Shown here: one piece after another, positions 34,767 to 47,390 of the stretch | Layout: every line of letters begins with the position of its first letter | Position numbering within the stretch: position 1 is the stretch's first letter | Assembly (NCBI GenBank): GCA_963714205.1 | Contig: CAVQNQ010000002.1 | Span: 1,612,001 to 1,676,000, forward strand | Direction: 5' to 3' | Source: CAVQNQ01 sp963714205 | GTDB taxonomy: Bacteria; Acidobacteriota; Terriglobia; Bryobacterales; Bryobacteraceae | DNA: 64,000 bases | The notes under the pieces: model-generated | Told to the model about the DNA's origin: nothing | The model's input: only the letters and a program-made list of their open reading frames with translations | Database searches by the model: none | Program-made: the position numbers and the translations under genes

Positions 34767-37414
34767 ATGAAACGGATATTGTGTTTCCTTGCTCTCATTG
34801 TGCTCATGAGCGCCGGTTTGCCGGCGCAGCGTCCGTGGCAGCAGATCACGGTTCCATCGTTACGCGAGGCCGCCGCCAACTTCAAAGCTCCGCCGCATGA
34901 GTACGGCGCCATCCAACCGTTTATGGGTTGGAACGGTCCAGACGCCAAAAAGAGGATGGCCAGAATCGTCGAGGATCTCGACCGGCTCTCGGCCAATGGC
35001 GTCTTCGTGGTGAACATGTCGCCGGGACGTGGCGAGCCGGCGTACCTCTCGCCGGAGCACATCGACCAGGTGAAGTTCGTGGTTCAGGAAGCGAAGAAGC
35101 GGGGGATGAAGCTGTGGATTCAAGATGAATACGATTACCCCAGCGGGTTTGCCGGCGGCAAGGTCAGCGAGCAGTACCCCGAGCTGACGATGCAGGCGCT
35201 GGACGCGGACATACGGATCAACGTGATGCCGGGCCAGACGCTGAAAATGCCGACGCCGCCGGACACTTTGGGAGCACTGGCTGTGTTCGCGCAAACCGGA
35301 GCCACTCAGATTGTGCCGATCGGCCCGAACGGAATCGATTGGAGGGCCCGGCTCCTCCGCCCGGCGCGGGTGGCTACCCGAAGCCGTGGGAACTGATCCT
35401 GGTCCGGCACGTCTTTCGCAGTTCACCTACCCGCATGTCGGCCCGGGCCGACGGCACACGCGCCAAAGACAGCCAATATTCGCTGATCGACTATCTGAAT
35501 CCCGATGCCACTCGCGCTTTCCTGAAGATCACGCACGAAACGTATAAGCAGGCGGTTGGGGAAGAGTTCGGCAAGACCATCCTGGGTTTTTTCGGGGACG
35601 AACCCGACTATACCTGCTTCATGCCGTGGACGCCCAAACTGCTGGACGAGTTCCGCCAACAGAAGGGCTACGACCTCCAGCCTTACCTGCCGCTTTTATT
35701 CGCTCCGAAGATGACCAGCGAAGCGTGGCGCGCGAAGGCGGACTACTGGGACGTCTGGAGTGGGATGTTCCGCGAGACCTTCTTTGGGGTGCAGGCGGAG
35801 TGGTGCGCGAGGAACAATGTGGAGTATTTGGTCCACCTGAACCACGAGGAGAATGCGCTGCGGCTGGACTTGCCCGAGGACCATATCCGGAACGAAGGCG
35901 ACTACTTGAGAGACATGCGGCACGTCGAGGTGCCGGGCATCGACAACCTGAGCCAGCTTGTGCCGGCCAGGGTCCACGTGCCTGACGGCACCTGGAATGA
36001 GAACAATAACTTCCCCAAGCTGGCCTCTTCGGCGGCGCACCTCTTCGGGAGGCCCAAGGTCTGGACCGAGTCGGCCGGCGGAATGGGCATCGATGGCAAG
36101 TTCCAGTTGGATTTTCAGGTGGTCAGGGGAGTGAATGCGCTGCAGGTCGGCCTTCCTGGGGTGCGCGGACCCGACGAGGCGACCGTCGTGCCGCCACAAG
36201 CGCCCATGCTGGAGTGGTACACCGACCGGGCGGGCTATTTGATGGCCATCGGGCGCCCGGCGGCGCAGGTAGGTCTTTACTATCCCTCCAACAGCATGTG
36301 GATGGGAGACGAAGAGGCCGACCGCAGCATGACCAAGCTGGGCTGGCAGTTGTTCGAACACCAGGTGGATTGGGATTACTTCGACGAGCAGTCGCTGAGC
36401 TCGGTGGCCACCATCGAGGACGGCGGTTTCAAGAACCTCAGCGGACAGGTTTACAGGGCCATCGTATTTCCGTCGACGACAGTCATCACGCGCACGGGCC
36501 TGGAACGCTTGCAAGCCTTCGTCAAAGCGGGCGGCAAGGTGATATTCGTGGGCAAGGCGCCCACGCTGGTGGTGGATAAGACGTTCCGCGATGCCAAGGA
36601 CGCGCCCAACTTGAGTTTCGCCACTCTCATCGAGTCCTCGGGCGACATTACCGCGCGCGTTATAGCGGCGTTGCCCAAACCGGATGTGAAACTGGACGCC
36701 GAGTTCCCCCGACTGACCTACAACCACCGGAGCTGGCGCGACGCCGAAGTGTATTTCTTCTTTAACGAGAGCAATCAGGTGGAATCCCGCGTGGCAACTA
36801 TCGCCGGCCACGGTCAAGCGCAAACCTGGGACCTGGCCACGGGCGAGATTCATCCGCTCCCGGCCGCCACTGCCGAGGGCGATATGGTGCGCATCCCGCT
36901 GACGCTGGGACCCTACGAAGCGAAAGTTATCGTGGTAGGGCCTCTTCCCAGCGGCGCCGGCGCTCCGGAACCCTCTTTCGCGTCTGGCAATACGCTCGCG
37001 GAACTGGACGGAGACTGGACCTTGGACCTGAACGGCAAACAGGTGATCACGCCGCTGAAATCGTGGGAGGATCTGGGCACGCGAGGCTTCGCCGGCCCGG
37101 TCACCTATCGCAAACGGTTTACGGCATCCGCCGCACCGGCGGACAGGCGGATCTTCCTGGAAATTGCCGTTGTGAACGACTACGCGCACGTGAAACTGAA
37201 CGGGAAGGAGTTGGAGGCCCACGCCTGGCAGCCCTACCGTTGGGAAGTGACCAATGCTGTGAAGGCGGGATCCAACGATCTCGAAGTGGAAGTACGCACG
37301 ACCGCGGCCGGCCGCGGGGGCCCTGGCGCTCCGGGCGGAGCTGGTCCGGGCCGCCGCGCTGCCCCTACGCCAGTTTCGGGTTTGCTCGGGCCGGTTCGAC
37401 TAATGGCGCGCTGA
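34767..37414 (+). CDS. Secreted GH106-like glycosidase (alpha-L-rhamnosidase type), frameshifted
   Basis: Signal peptide MKRILCFLALIVLMSAGLPAQ at ATG 34767. The body is of the GH2-related, GH106-type: FMGWNGPDAKKRMARIVEDLDRL, LWIQDEYDYPSGFAGG, FFGDEPDYTC, a middle domain with VGLYYPSNSMWMGDEE, and a C-terminal galactose-binding jelly roll (GDWTLDLNGKQV, TYRKRFTASA, HVKLNGKELE). The frame breaks near 35341: GPNGIDW is in one frame and EGPAPPPGAGGYPKPWEL in another. Restoring one missing G (TTGG-GAGG) makes one protein of about 882 residues. It could be a real pseudogene, but both halves look fully conserved. GH3 follows 30 bp downstream, so the pair likely acts together on rhamnose/glucose-containing plant glycans. 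Confidence 0.8.
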
Positions 37415-37444
37415 ACGGTCGGTTTGACGCCAGGAAGTTTCGCA

Positions 37445-39649
37445 ATGAGAGAACTCACGATGCGGTTGAGCGCTCTGTGCCTCGCGATGGGTGTCGCCAT
37501 CGCCCAAACGCCCGCCCAAGACAAGTACCAATATCCGTTTCAAAACCCCAACCTCTCGATGGAGGAAAGAGTCACCAACATCATCTCCTTGTTGACGCCC
37601 GAGGAGAAGGTCGATGTTCTGGGCGCCAATTACTACCTGGGCGCACGCAACGGTCCTCCTCCCTCTTTAACTCGCCTGGGCATTCGCGGCTATAACCAGG
37701 GGGAAGGTCTGCATGGACTGGCTCGAGGCAGAGCCGACAGCCCCAATGCCATCCCGACCACCACTTTCATTCAAGCGATCGGGCTCGGCGAGACTTGGGA
37801 CCCGGCCATCCTCCAGAAGGCCGCCGCTGTCGAGGGTTACGAAGCGCGGTGGCTCAATCAGACGGAGAGATACAAGCGCGGCGGTTCCGTGTCGCTGATC
37901 ATCCGCGCGCCGAACGCCGACCTCGGCCGGGACATCCGCTGGGGCAGAACGGAAGAGTGCTATGGCGAGGATGCCTACCTCAACGGCACGCTGACAGCCG
38001 CGTTCGTTCGCGGGCTGCAGGGCAACGATCCCAAGTACTGGCAGACCGCCGCCTTGTTGAAGCACTTCCTGGCTAACAGCAATGAGAACGGCCGGATGAG
38101 ATCGTCCTCCGACTTTGACGAGCGGCTCTTGCGCGAATATTACTCCGTGCCCTTCCGCATGGGCTTCGAAGCGGGAGCGCGCTCTTACATGGCCGCTTAC
38201 AACGGCATGAACGGAATCCCCATGACCGCCCAGCCGATCGTGAGGGATATCACGATCAAGGAGTGGGGGGTCAACCATATTATCACCACGGACGCCGGTT
38301 CTCTCGACGCCATGGTGAGAGCCCACAAATACTTTCCGGACCTACCCACGGCCGCGGCGGGCGCAATTAAGGTGGGCATCAATCAATTCCTCGACGGCAT
38401 TTATAAAGGCGCCGTCACGCAGGCTACTGAGAAGAACCTGATCACCATGGCCGAGATAGAAGAGGCCATAAGAGGTAGTTTCCGGGTGATGATCAAGCTC
38501 GGCATGCTCGATCCACCCGAGATGGTGCCCTACACCAAGATCAAAGACGGGCCGGCGCCCTGGACGAGGGATGAGAACAAGCGGCTCGCGCGCCAGGTGA
38601 CGCAGGAGGCGATTGTGCTCCTGAAAAACCAGGGCGGCTTGCTGCCGCTGGACAAGTCCAAACTGAAGTCCATCGCGGTGGTGGGCCAGCGCTCCAATGA
38701 CGTCGCATGGGACTGGTACAGCGGCGCGTTCCCTTATAAGATTACTCCACTCGAGGGAATCAAAAATAAGGTCGGCCCGGGCATTAAGATAAACTTCGCT
38801 CTCGACAACGATAACCACGCGGCGGTGGAAGCGGCCAAGGCGTCCGATGTCGCCATCGTCGTGATCGGCAACCACCCGACCTGCGATGCCGGCTGGGCCA
38901 AGTGCGAACCACTCAGCGACGGGAAGGAAAGCATCGACCGCCGGGCTATCGACCTGCAGCCCGCGCAGGAACAGTTGCTCGAGGATGTCTTCCAGGCTAA
39001 TCCGCGCACCCTCGTGGTAATCAAAGCCAGTTTCCCGTTCGCCATTAATTGGGCGCAGGAGCATGTGCCCGCCATCGTTCACATGGCCCACAACAGCCAG
39101 GAAGAGGGCAATGCTCTGGCCGATGTTCTGTTCGGCGATTACAACCCCGCCGGGCGCCTGGTTCAGACCTGGGTGAAATCGATGGACGATTTACCCCCCA
39201 TGATGGATTACAATATCCGCCATAACCGGACTTACATGTATTTCAAAGGTCAGCCGCTCTATCCGTTTGGTTACGGGCTGAGTTACACCACGTTCGCTTA
39301 CTCGAACCTCCGCACAAGCGTTTCACATCTGGCCAGGGACGGCCAGGTCACGGTGAGCGTCAACGTCCGCAACACGGGCAAGCGGGACGGCCAGGAAGTC
39401 GTGCAGTTATACGTGGCGCATGTAGGCTCCCGGGTCGAACGGCCCATCAAGGAGCTGAAAGGCTTTGAGCGCGTCGCCCTGAAGGCGGGCGAAACGAAGA
39501 CCGTGCAGATTCCGCTTCGGGCGAAGGACCTGGCATACTGGGACACGCAGAAGAAAACGTGGGTGGTCGAAGACGACAAAGTCAGCCTGATGGTGGGCGC
39601 TTCTTCGGCCGACGTCAAACTGCAGCAGACCATCGGTGTGGGATTGTAG
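37445..39649 (+). CDS. Secreted GH3 beta-glucosidase/beta-xylosidase
   Basis: About 734 aa from ATG 37445 (AGGAAG about 8-9 nt upstream), with a signal peptide MRLSALCLAMGVAIAQ. The GH3 N-terminal domain reads NQGEGLHGLARG, DLGRDIRWGRTEECYGEDAYL, KHFLAN, and the nucleophile region HIITTDAGSLDAM with the aspartate in TDAG. The GH3 C-terminal domain (QEAIVLLKNQGGLLPL) and a fibronectin type III-like domain (TVSVNVRNTGKRDGQEVVQLY) complete the usual three-domain layout. It releases terminal glucose or xylose from oligosaccharides, periplasmically or outside the cell. Confidence 0.92.
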   Translation: MRELTMRLSALCLAMGVAIAQTPAQDKYQYPFQNPNLSMEERVTNIISLLTPEEKVDVLGANYYLGARNGPPPSLTRLGIRGYNQGEGLHGLARGRADSPNAIPTTTFIQAIGLGETWDPAILQKAAAVEGYEARWLNQTERYKRGGSVSLIIRAPNADLGRDIRWGRTEECYGEDAYLNGTLTAAFVRGLQGNDPKYWQTAALLKHFLANSNENGRMRSSSDFDERLLREYYSVPFRMGFEAGARSYMAAYNGMNGIPMTAQPIVRDITIKEWGVNHIITTDAGSLDAMVRAHKYFPDLPTAAAGAIKVGINQFLDGIYKGAVTQATEKNLITMAEIEEAIRGSFRVMIKLGMLDPPEMVPYTKIKDGPAPWTRDENKRLARQVTQEAIVLLKNQGGLLPLDKSKLKSIAVVGQRSNDVAWDWYSGAFPYKITPLEGIKNKVGPGIKINFALDNDNHAAVEAAKASDVAIVVIGNHPTCDAGWAKCEPLSDGKESIDRRAIDLQPAQEQLLEDVFQANPRTLVVIKASFPFAINWAQEHVPAIVHMAHNSQEEGNALADVLFGDYNPAGRLVQTWVKSMDDLPPMMDYNIRHNRTYMYFKGQPLYPFGYGLSYTTFAYSNLRTSVSHLARDGQVTVSVNVRNTGKRDGQEVVQLYVAHVGSRVERPIKELKGFERVALKAGETKTVQIPLRAKDLAYWDTQKKTWVVEDDKVSLMVGASSADVKLQQTIGVGL

Positions 39650-39716
39650 CCGCGGAAGGGCAAGAAGAGAAGCGGATGACAAATGAAATGTCAGCTTGCG
39701 GGTGCGAGACTGAAGT

Positions 39717-40196
39717 ATGGCCAAACAGGAAACCGTGCCGCTACGCAAACATCTCGACAATCTGCTGCGCATGAAGGGCGCGCACATCGGTTTCGACGAC
39801 GCTGTATCCGATTTTCCCGCGCGCCTCTGTGGCGCCAAGCCCGCCGGCGCGCCCCATTCCGCATGGGAACTGCTCGAGCACATGCGCCTGGCGCAGGAAG
39901 ACATTCTCGATTTCAGCCGCAATTCCGAATATCGCGAGAGGAAGTTTCCCGACGGCTACTGGCCGCCCTCCGCCGCGCCGCCTGACGAGGAAGCCTGGGA
40001 GAAGAGCGTCCAGCAGTTTCAACGGGACTTGAAGGAGATGCGGGAACTCATCGCCGACACGAATCGCGATCTGCTGGCGAAGATCCCTCACGGCCAGGGC
40101 CAGACACTGCTGCGCGAGGCCCTGCTGGTGGCCGATCATACGTCCTATCACCTGGGGCAGCTTGTGTTTCTGCGAAAGATGCTGGAGGGCGGATAG
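39717..40196 (+). CDS. DinB-family (DUF664-like) protein
   Basis: 159 aa four-helix protein. The metal-binding histidines are in the positions usual for DinB-like proteins: SAWELLEHMRLAQEDIL and a C-terminal ADHTSYHLGQLVFLRKML. Members act as metal-dependent thiol transferases or have unknown roles; not the DNA polymerase IV DinB. It ends 8 bp before the convergent hypothetical gene's stop. Confidence 0.85.
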   Translation: MAKQETVPLRKHLDNLLRMKGAHIGFDDAVSDFPARLCGAKPAGAPHSAWELLEHMRLAQEDILDFSRNSEYRERKFPDGYWPPSAAPPDEEAWEKSVQQFQRDLKEMRELIADTNRDLLAKIPHGQGQTLLREALLVADHTSYHLGQLVFLRKMLEGG

Positions 40197-40203
40197 AGGC
40201 TCA

Positions 40204-41037
40204 TTACTCCACCGTGAACACCTGGCGCGCTTCGCAGGTCTGGTTACCGATGGCATCCTTGACCTGGATTTGCAGAGTGTATTCGCCTCGCTTGGTGCCT
40301 TGAAGGCTCAGCCCCATGGAGGCCGCCACATAGCGCTTGGGATAGAACGATTCGCTCTGCTCCAAAGCCGGCTCGGGTTGCGACCAGAGCACTCTACCGC
40401 CGGCGCCCAGGATGGAAGTCGTGTAGCTCACGTCGATGCGGTTGCCCGGCCCATAGCGGAATCCAATGATGTCGAAGCGCGCCCACAGGCCGTCGCCCGA
40501 GCGGTAGGCCGCCGTTTCGAGCGTCTGGGTGCCCTCTTCGTCGCGGTAAAAGCGGAAGTTTCGAATCACCAGCGTGTCACTGGGAGCGACTTCCCGCGCG
40601 CGTATGTGGAAAGGCACGTCCAGCCCGGTTGAGGTTTTGGCCACCAGGTCTTCCACCTTCACGACGATCTTGTAAGTGCCCGAGGCAATCAGCGGAGGAA
40701 CGAGTATCTCGGTGGCGATCCTAGGCAGCCATTCCTTATCCTGCGGAGTAACTTCGTCGCTGGCTTCGTTCTTGTAGATCTCGGTTAGTGGAACCCCTTT
40801 GGCGTCGAACGGCTGCACCGAGTATGCCAGGTGGATTTTGGAGTCCGCCGTCTTGGCGTAGTTGGCGACGCGGCAGGTGAAGAAAATCGTCTGCCCGGAG
40901 ACATACTCGAAGCCCGCGGGGTCCGGCGCGCCGCCATCCATCTGGCTGAGCATCGGCTGCACGACTTCGAGCGCGGGGGCGCCGCCCACAAGCGCGGGCA
41001 GCAGGGCCGCGAGGAGAATCGATCGCATTTCCATCAC
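40204..41037 (-). CDS. Exported hypothetical protein, beta-sandwich type
   Basis: 277 aa with a signal peptide (MRSILLAALLPALVGGAPA; ATG 41037 or 41028). The mature part reads as two beta-sandwich repeats (FEYVSGQTIFFTCRVANYAKT..., YKIVVKVEDLVAKTSTGLDVPFHIRA; then LVIRNFRFYRDEEG..., TLQIQVKDAIGNQTCEARQVF), like periplasmic immunoglobulin-like domains. No family is recognised. 11 bp upstream-strand spacing from uvrA suggests co-transcription with it. Confidence 0.72.
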   Translation of the reverse strand: MMEMRSILLAALLPALVGGAPALEVVQPMLSQMDGGAPDPAGFEYVSGQTIFFTCRVANYAKTADSKIHLAYSVQPFDAKGVPLTEIYKNEASDEVTPQDKEWLPRIATEILVPPLIASGTYKIVVKVEDLVAKTSTGLDVPFHIRAREVAPSDTLVIRNFRFYRDEEGTQTLETAAYRSGDGLWARFDIIGFRYGPGNRIDVSYTTSILGAGGRVLWSQPEPALEQSESFYPKRYVAASMGLSLQGTKRGEYTLQIQVKDAIGNQTCEARQVFTVE

Positions 41038-41047
41038 CAGTACGATT

Positions 41048-43849
<2,802 letters not shown>

Positions 43850-43920
43850 GAAGCTCTTTCTAGTATACCGCCGGGGCCGCGGCGGCCCGGGCGGAAGCGG
43901 AAACGGTAGAATGTCTGGCC

Positions 43921-44229
43921 ATGGACAAGCAACATTACTATTTCAAGCTGATTCCGCCGCGGCCGACGTTTCACCAGGATACGACCGATGAAGAGAAAGC
44001 GCTGATGGAACAGCACAGCGTTTATTTCCGGGAACAGTTCGACGGCGGTAAACTGCTGCTCTATGGTCCGGTTCTGGCGCCCGATGGAGTCTTCGGTTTG
44101 GGTGTCCTCGAGGTCGCGGACGAAGCCGAAGCCCGCCAGTTCGGAGAAGGCGACCCCTCCGTCCGCGCCGGCCTGAACCGCTTCGATATCTACCCCATGC
44201 GGGTGGCGGCTTCGCGCGCCAAGAGTTGA
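43921..44229 (+). CDS. YciI-family protein
   Basis: 102 aa, ferredoxin-like fold of the YciI/DGPF type: YYFKLIPPRPTFHQDTTDEEKALMEQHSVYFREQF, GKLLLYGPVLAPDGVFGLGVLEVADEAEARQF. Members with conserved His-Asp may be small enzymes. Divergent from uvrA across 71 bp and convergent with the JAMM gene (12 bp apart). Confidence 0.85.
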   Translation: MDKQHYYFKLIPPRPTFHQDTTDEEKALMEQHSVYFREQFDGGKLLLYGPVLAPDGVFGLGVLEVADEAEARQFGEGDPSVRAGLNRFDIYPMRVAASRAKS

Positions 44230-44241
44230 CCGCGCAGCCCG

Positions 44242-45507
44242 CTATCGCCCCGGTTCCGGAAGCTGGTTCCGAAGGCGGCCGCGCGGATTGGGGTGCGCGG
44301 CTGCGTCTCCCAAATAGCTGGCCGCTTCGCGCACCTGCCGGCCGTCCGGCTCGTCGAGCACCAGTTCGACATCCACCCGCTGGGCCTGCCGTGCGTAGAT
44401 GAAAATGCCCGCTTGCAGATAGGAGCCGTCCAGTTTGAACTCCTGCGGGACGGGGCTGCCGTCGCGGATCTGCAGGATCCCCCTAATGGCGTCCTTTACG
44501 GAGGGGGAGTTGCGATCCCACCGGATGTGCAGCTCGCCGTTGGCCTCGGTGGCACTGAGCCCCAGGGAGGGCGCGGCCTCGGCGGGAAGCAGCGGGCGAA
44601 TGAGCGCCTGGAACCCCGGCATCCACAGGGCGTGCGTCTCAAAAGCGGCCGTGACGACGGCCATCAGCAGGGCAGCCGGAAAGACATACCGCCTGCCCGG
44701 CCAGGGACGTTCAGCCCGCTCCGGCGCGGCCGGCTCCTGGTCGGGGATTGCGTCGAGATAAGGCAATTCCAACTGCTCGGAGTCCCGCCAGTCGATGGGC
44801 GGCACCGGGGGTGCGGGCGGAACCTCCGGCTCCGCGCGGGCGGTCGGGACCGGCACCGGCGCGTCCGGCTGCCGTAATGGCTCGAGCTTCGGCATTGGCA
44901 CCGGCGGCTCCGGTTCCACTGGCTCGACCGCCGGCGGCTCGAGCGGCCTTCTCGCGGGGCCTACGGGCGGGCGGACCATCGGCAGCGGCGTCAGCTCGAA
45001 CTCCTGGCGTGTGGCCGCGCCGTGAATGGTTCTATCCGCTTCCCGGAAAAAGAAACCACAGCGCATCGGGCGGAACGTATGCGGCTTGAGCACCAGCGCT
45101 ACCTGCCAGGGCTCGGTGAAGAAGCGTTTGTGAATAGCGATATCCGCATCCGAAAGAAAAATTTCGCTGCGCGTGTGGGAGTGGTACCATCCCACGGGCC
45201 GCATTCCCGCGGGATGCCGCGCCGCCACCAGTTCCGCCAAGCGGGCATAATCGCCTTCGGAGAGCGTAAACGAGGGGCCCAGGGCGTGTTCGCATTCGAG
45301 GGGCGCGTGGTCCAGCACGCCCAGCCGGTCATGCTCCCATTTTCCTAACAGGATTCCGCCGATCTCGGCGCCTCCCTTGGGCAGGGAGAAGAAGGCTTCC
45401 GTAACGGCCAGGCGGATGTCGTCGAGAACGCGCCGCGAGTATTCGATGGCGAAAGGGCACTCCGCGACGCTCCAGACCCCCACAGCGCTTTCGACGTCGC
45501 CTTCCAT
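44242..45507 (-). CDS. Membrane-anchored JAMM/MPN+ metalloprotease-like protein
   Basis: 421 aa from ATG 45507; the longer frame to 45690 lacks protein-like sequence. Residues about 15-165 form an MPN domain with an intact JAMM motif: E48 (EIGGILLG) and H109-S-H111-x7-S119-x2-D122 (WYHSHTRSEIFLSDAD), the zinc-binding pattern of Rpn11/AMSH-type isopeptidases and bacterial JAMM proteins. A Pro-rich linker (180-235) leads to one membrane helix (about 273-290) and a periplasmic domain (313-390) with LHIRWDRNSPSVKDAIRGIL. The catalytic domain should face the cytoplasm. It lies 248 bp downstream of a degenerate paralogue. No ubiquitin-like, E1 or E2 gene is seen nearby. Confidence 0.85.
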   Translation of the reverse strand: MEGDVESAVGVWSVAECPFAIEYSRRVLDDIRLAVTEAFFSLPKGGAEIGGILLGKWEHDRLGVLDHAPLECEHALGPSFTLSEGDYARLAELVAARHPAGMRPVGWYHSHTRSEIFLSDADIAIHKRFFTEPWQVALVLKPHTFRPMRCGFFFREADRTIHGAATRQEFELTPLPMVRPPVGPARRPLEPPAVEPVEPEPPVPMPKLEPLRQPDAPVPVPTARAEPEVPPAPPVPPIDWRDSEQLELPYLDAIPDQEPAAPERAERPWPGRRYVFPAALLMAVVTAAFETHALWMPGFQALIRPLLPAEAAPSLGLSATEANGELHIRWDRNSPSVKDAIRGILQIRDGSPVPQEFKLDGSYLQAGIFIYARQAQRVDVELVLDEPDGRQVREAASYLGDAAAHPNPRGRLRNQLPEPGR

Positions 45508-45755
45508 GCCCGCCGCCGGCGTCAGGCCATGACCGGTTCGGGCGCTACGCCCGGCAGAAGATCCATTTGGGCCGCCGTCCACCGGAAAGGCCAACGGACG
45601 GGAATGAGCTGATGCGGCGCGATTTCCGAAGCCAATGCGAACTCCTTGCGGGCCTGCCGGGCCCCGCTGTATCGAACGCCATTCTAGCACCGGCTTCCGT
45701 CCGAGCGCCTGCGCGACCGGCGTGATGCAGAGGTGTCACGGCTGCGGATAGGAAG

Positions 45756-47258
45756 CTACGATTTCGCGAACACGAAGTAGACCGTTTTAGTCCCGGCCAC
45801 GCGCTTTCCACTCCGGGAGCGCGCTGGAGCGAATCGCCACAGGTGCGCGGCCCGCTCGGCCCTGGCGGCCAGGTACTGGTGGAGGCTGTCTCCGTCGCTC
45901 TCCGCAACGGCGCGGGTCACTTTCCCCGAGGCGCTGACCGTCACCTCCACGGGGATCACCACACGGCCGTGGATGCGGGCGAGAATGCCGGACGGTAGCC
46001 CCGGTTGGACCTCGTGCAGCACCGTGGGAGGAGAGAGGGGCGAAGCCGGCTCCTCGCGTTCTGCAATACCCTTCCGGGCGACGGCTGCCAGTTCCGGCGG
46101 ATGGGCGGGCGGTTTGGCCTGGGCGGGAGCCGCGGCCGGCGGAGGAGCCGCCAGGCTCAATACGTGTAGCGAATCTCCCGAATCGGCCAGCGCCCCATCG
46201 AAGAGTTCGAGGCGAAAAGAAACATCGGTGTGGCGCGGCTGGTATGAGAACCGACCGGCGCGGACCGCGGGCGCGTCGAGGGCAACTCTTTGGCGCACCG
46301 GCCCATCCGTCACCACGAGCACGCCCCTCGAAGCGTGCAGCACGGCCGGGGCCGAGCGGTCCCAATTCAACTCGAGGCCCGAAGGCGTCTGGACTGCATC
46401 GAGCCGGAGCTCGGTCCAGCGAGGAGCACGCGCCAGTTTCCAAAGCTCGTAGACAAACGCCCCGCCCCCGCCCAGGAGGACGCAGGCCACCAGCAGCAGC
46501 CAAAGTGGCGATCTTCCGCGCGGCGGCCGTTCAGGCTCTTCGTCTTCCTCGCCGTACCGGCGCGCGGCGGCCAGCGATGGCAGCGCTTCGGACGAGTTCT
46601 GCGTCACAAACGCCGGGATCGCGGCCGGGTCCGGGAGCGCGTGGCGATCGCCGCCCGGATCGTCCATGGGTGCGAGGGAAGACGGAGCGTCCGGCTCGGC
46701 CTGCATCTGTTCTGGGTCCAGACGAAACGGCGGATAGGGCGGCTCGTCCGGCAGTTCCTCGCGGCTCCAGAACAGAAAGGCCGCCGTACACTCGCCGGTG
46801 GTCTCCGGCTGGATCAGCAGGAATGCGTAACGCGGGTCTCGAAAGAAGGTCCGAATCAGGTCCTCATCGGCCGCATCGACGACCGGTTCGCGGCCCCAGA
46901 AGCTGCGATAGAGGCCTACCACGTGGTTCGGCCCGTCGGATTTCCGGAGCGTCTCCCCCAGGCGCGAGCGATCGTCGTCCGAGAGTACGAAAGCCGGGCC
47001 GTAGCGGTGTTCGCACGGGATCTCTTCGCACCCCGCAACATGCACGACACGCGGATTGTAAGGGTCGATCTCTCCCCAGAGGATCCCACCCACCTCGGCG
47101 CCCCGGCGCAGCAGCGACGGGGATGCCTGGATCGCGCTCGCCCGCAATTCCTCCACCACGCCGCGCTCCAGCAAGACAGTGCGGGAACGGTCCGGCGCAT
47201 CCCATCGGCAGGGCATCGGATGAAAGCCAGCAATTGCCGCGCCATCGGGGCTTTCCAT
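45756..47258 (-). CDS. Degenerate MPN (MPN-) membrane protein fused to a TonB C-terminal domain
   Basis: 500 aa from ATG 47258 (47276 possible). Paralogous to the downstream JAMM gene: same N-terminal MPN fold with E55 kept (EVGGILWG), CEHRYGPAFVLS, but the HxH pair is lost (R118-S-F120 in LYRSFWG; D128 in the serine position; D131 kept). So it should not bind zinc in the usual way. An acidic/Pro linker, one membrane helix (about 251-268) and the same periplasmic domain (LELNWDRSAPAVLHASRGVL, about 280-360) follow. A Pro/Ala linker then leads to a TonB_C-like domain (about 423-500: GRVVIPVEVTVSASGKVTRA, AHLWRFAPARSRSGKRV). Confidence 0.82.
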   Translation of the reverse strand: MESPDGAAIAGFHPMPCRWDAPDRSRTVLLERGVVEELRASAIQASPSLLRRGAEVGGILWGEIDPYNPRVVHVAGCEEIPCEHRYGPAFVLSDDDRSRLGETLRKSDGPNHVVGLYRSFWGREPVVDAADEDLIRTFFRDPRYAFLLIQPETTGECTAAFLFWSREELPDEPPYPPFRLDPEQMQAEPDAPSSLAPMDDPGGDRHALPDPAAIPAFVTQNSSEALPSLAAARRYGEEDEEPERPPRGRSPLWLLLVACVLLGGGGAFVYELWKLARAPRWTELRLDAVQTPSGLELNWDRSAPAVLHASRGVLVVTDGPVRQRVALDAPAVRAGRFSYQPRHTDVSFRLELFDGALADSGDSLHVLSLAAPPPAAAPAQAKPPAHPPELAAVARKGIAEREEPASPLSPPTVLHEVQPGLPSGILARIHGRVVIPVEVTVSASGKVTRAVAESDGDSLHQYLAARAERAAHLWRFAPARSRSGKRVAGTKTVYFVFAKS

Positions 47259-47390
47259 GTGTGAGGATCGGGTCAAACGTCACAGCAGCGAAGCGACTTC
47301 AACTATTCAGCTCCGACGTCAGCGCCGCGAGGGTACGCAGGTCTGCCTCAGGCCCGCAAAATGACACGCGTAATGTGAAGCTGCTAACGT

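Noticed and set aside
35696..37222. 508-residue minus-strand frame
   Set aside because: Antisense shadow of the GH106-like gene.
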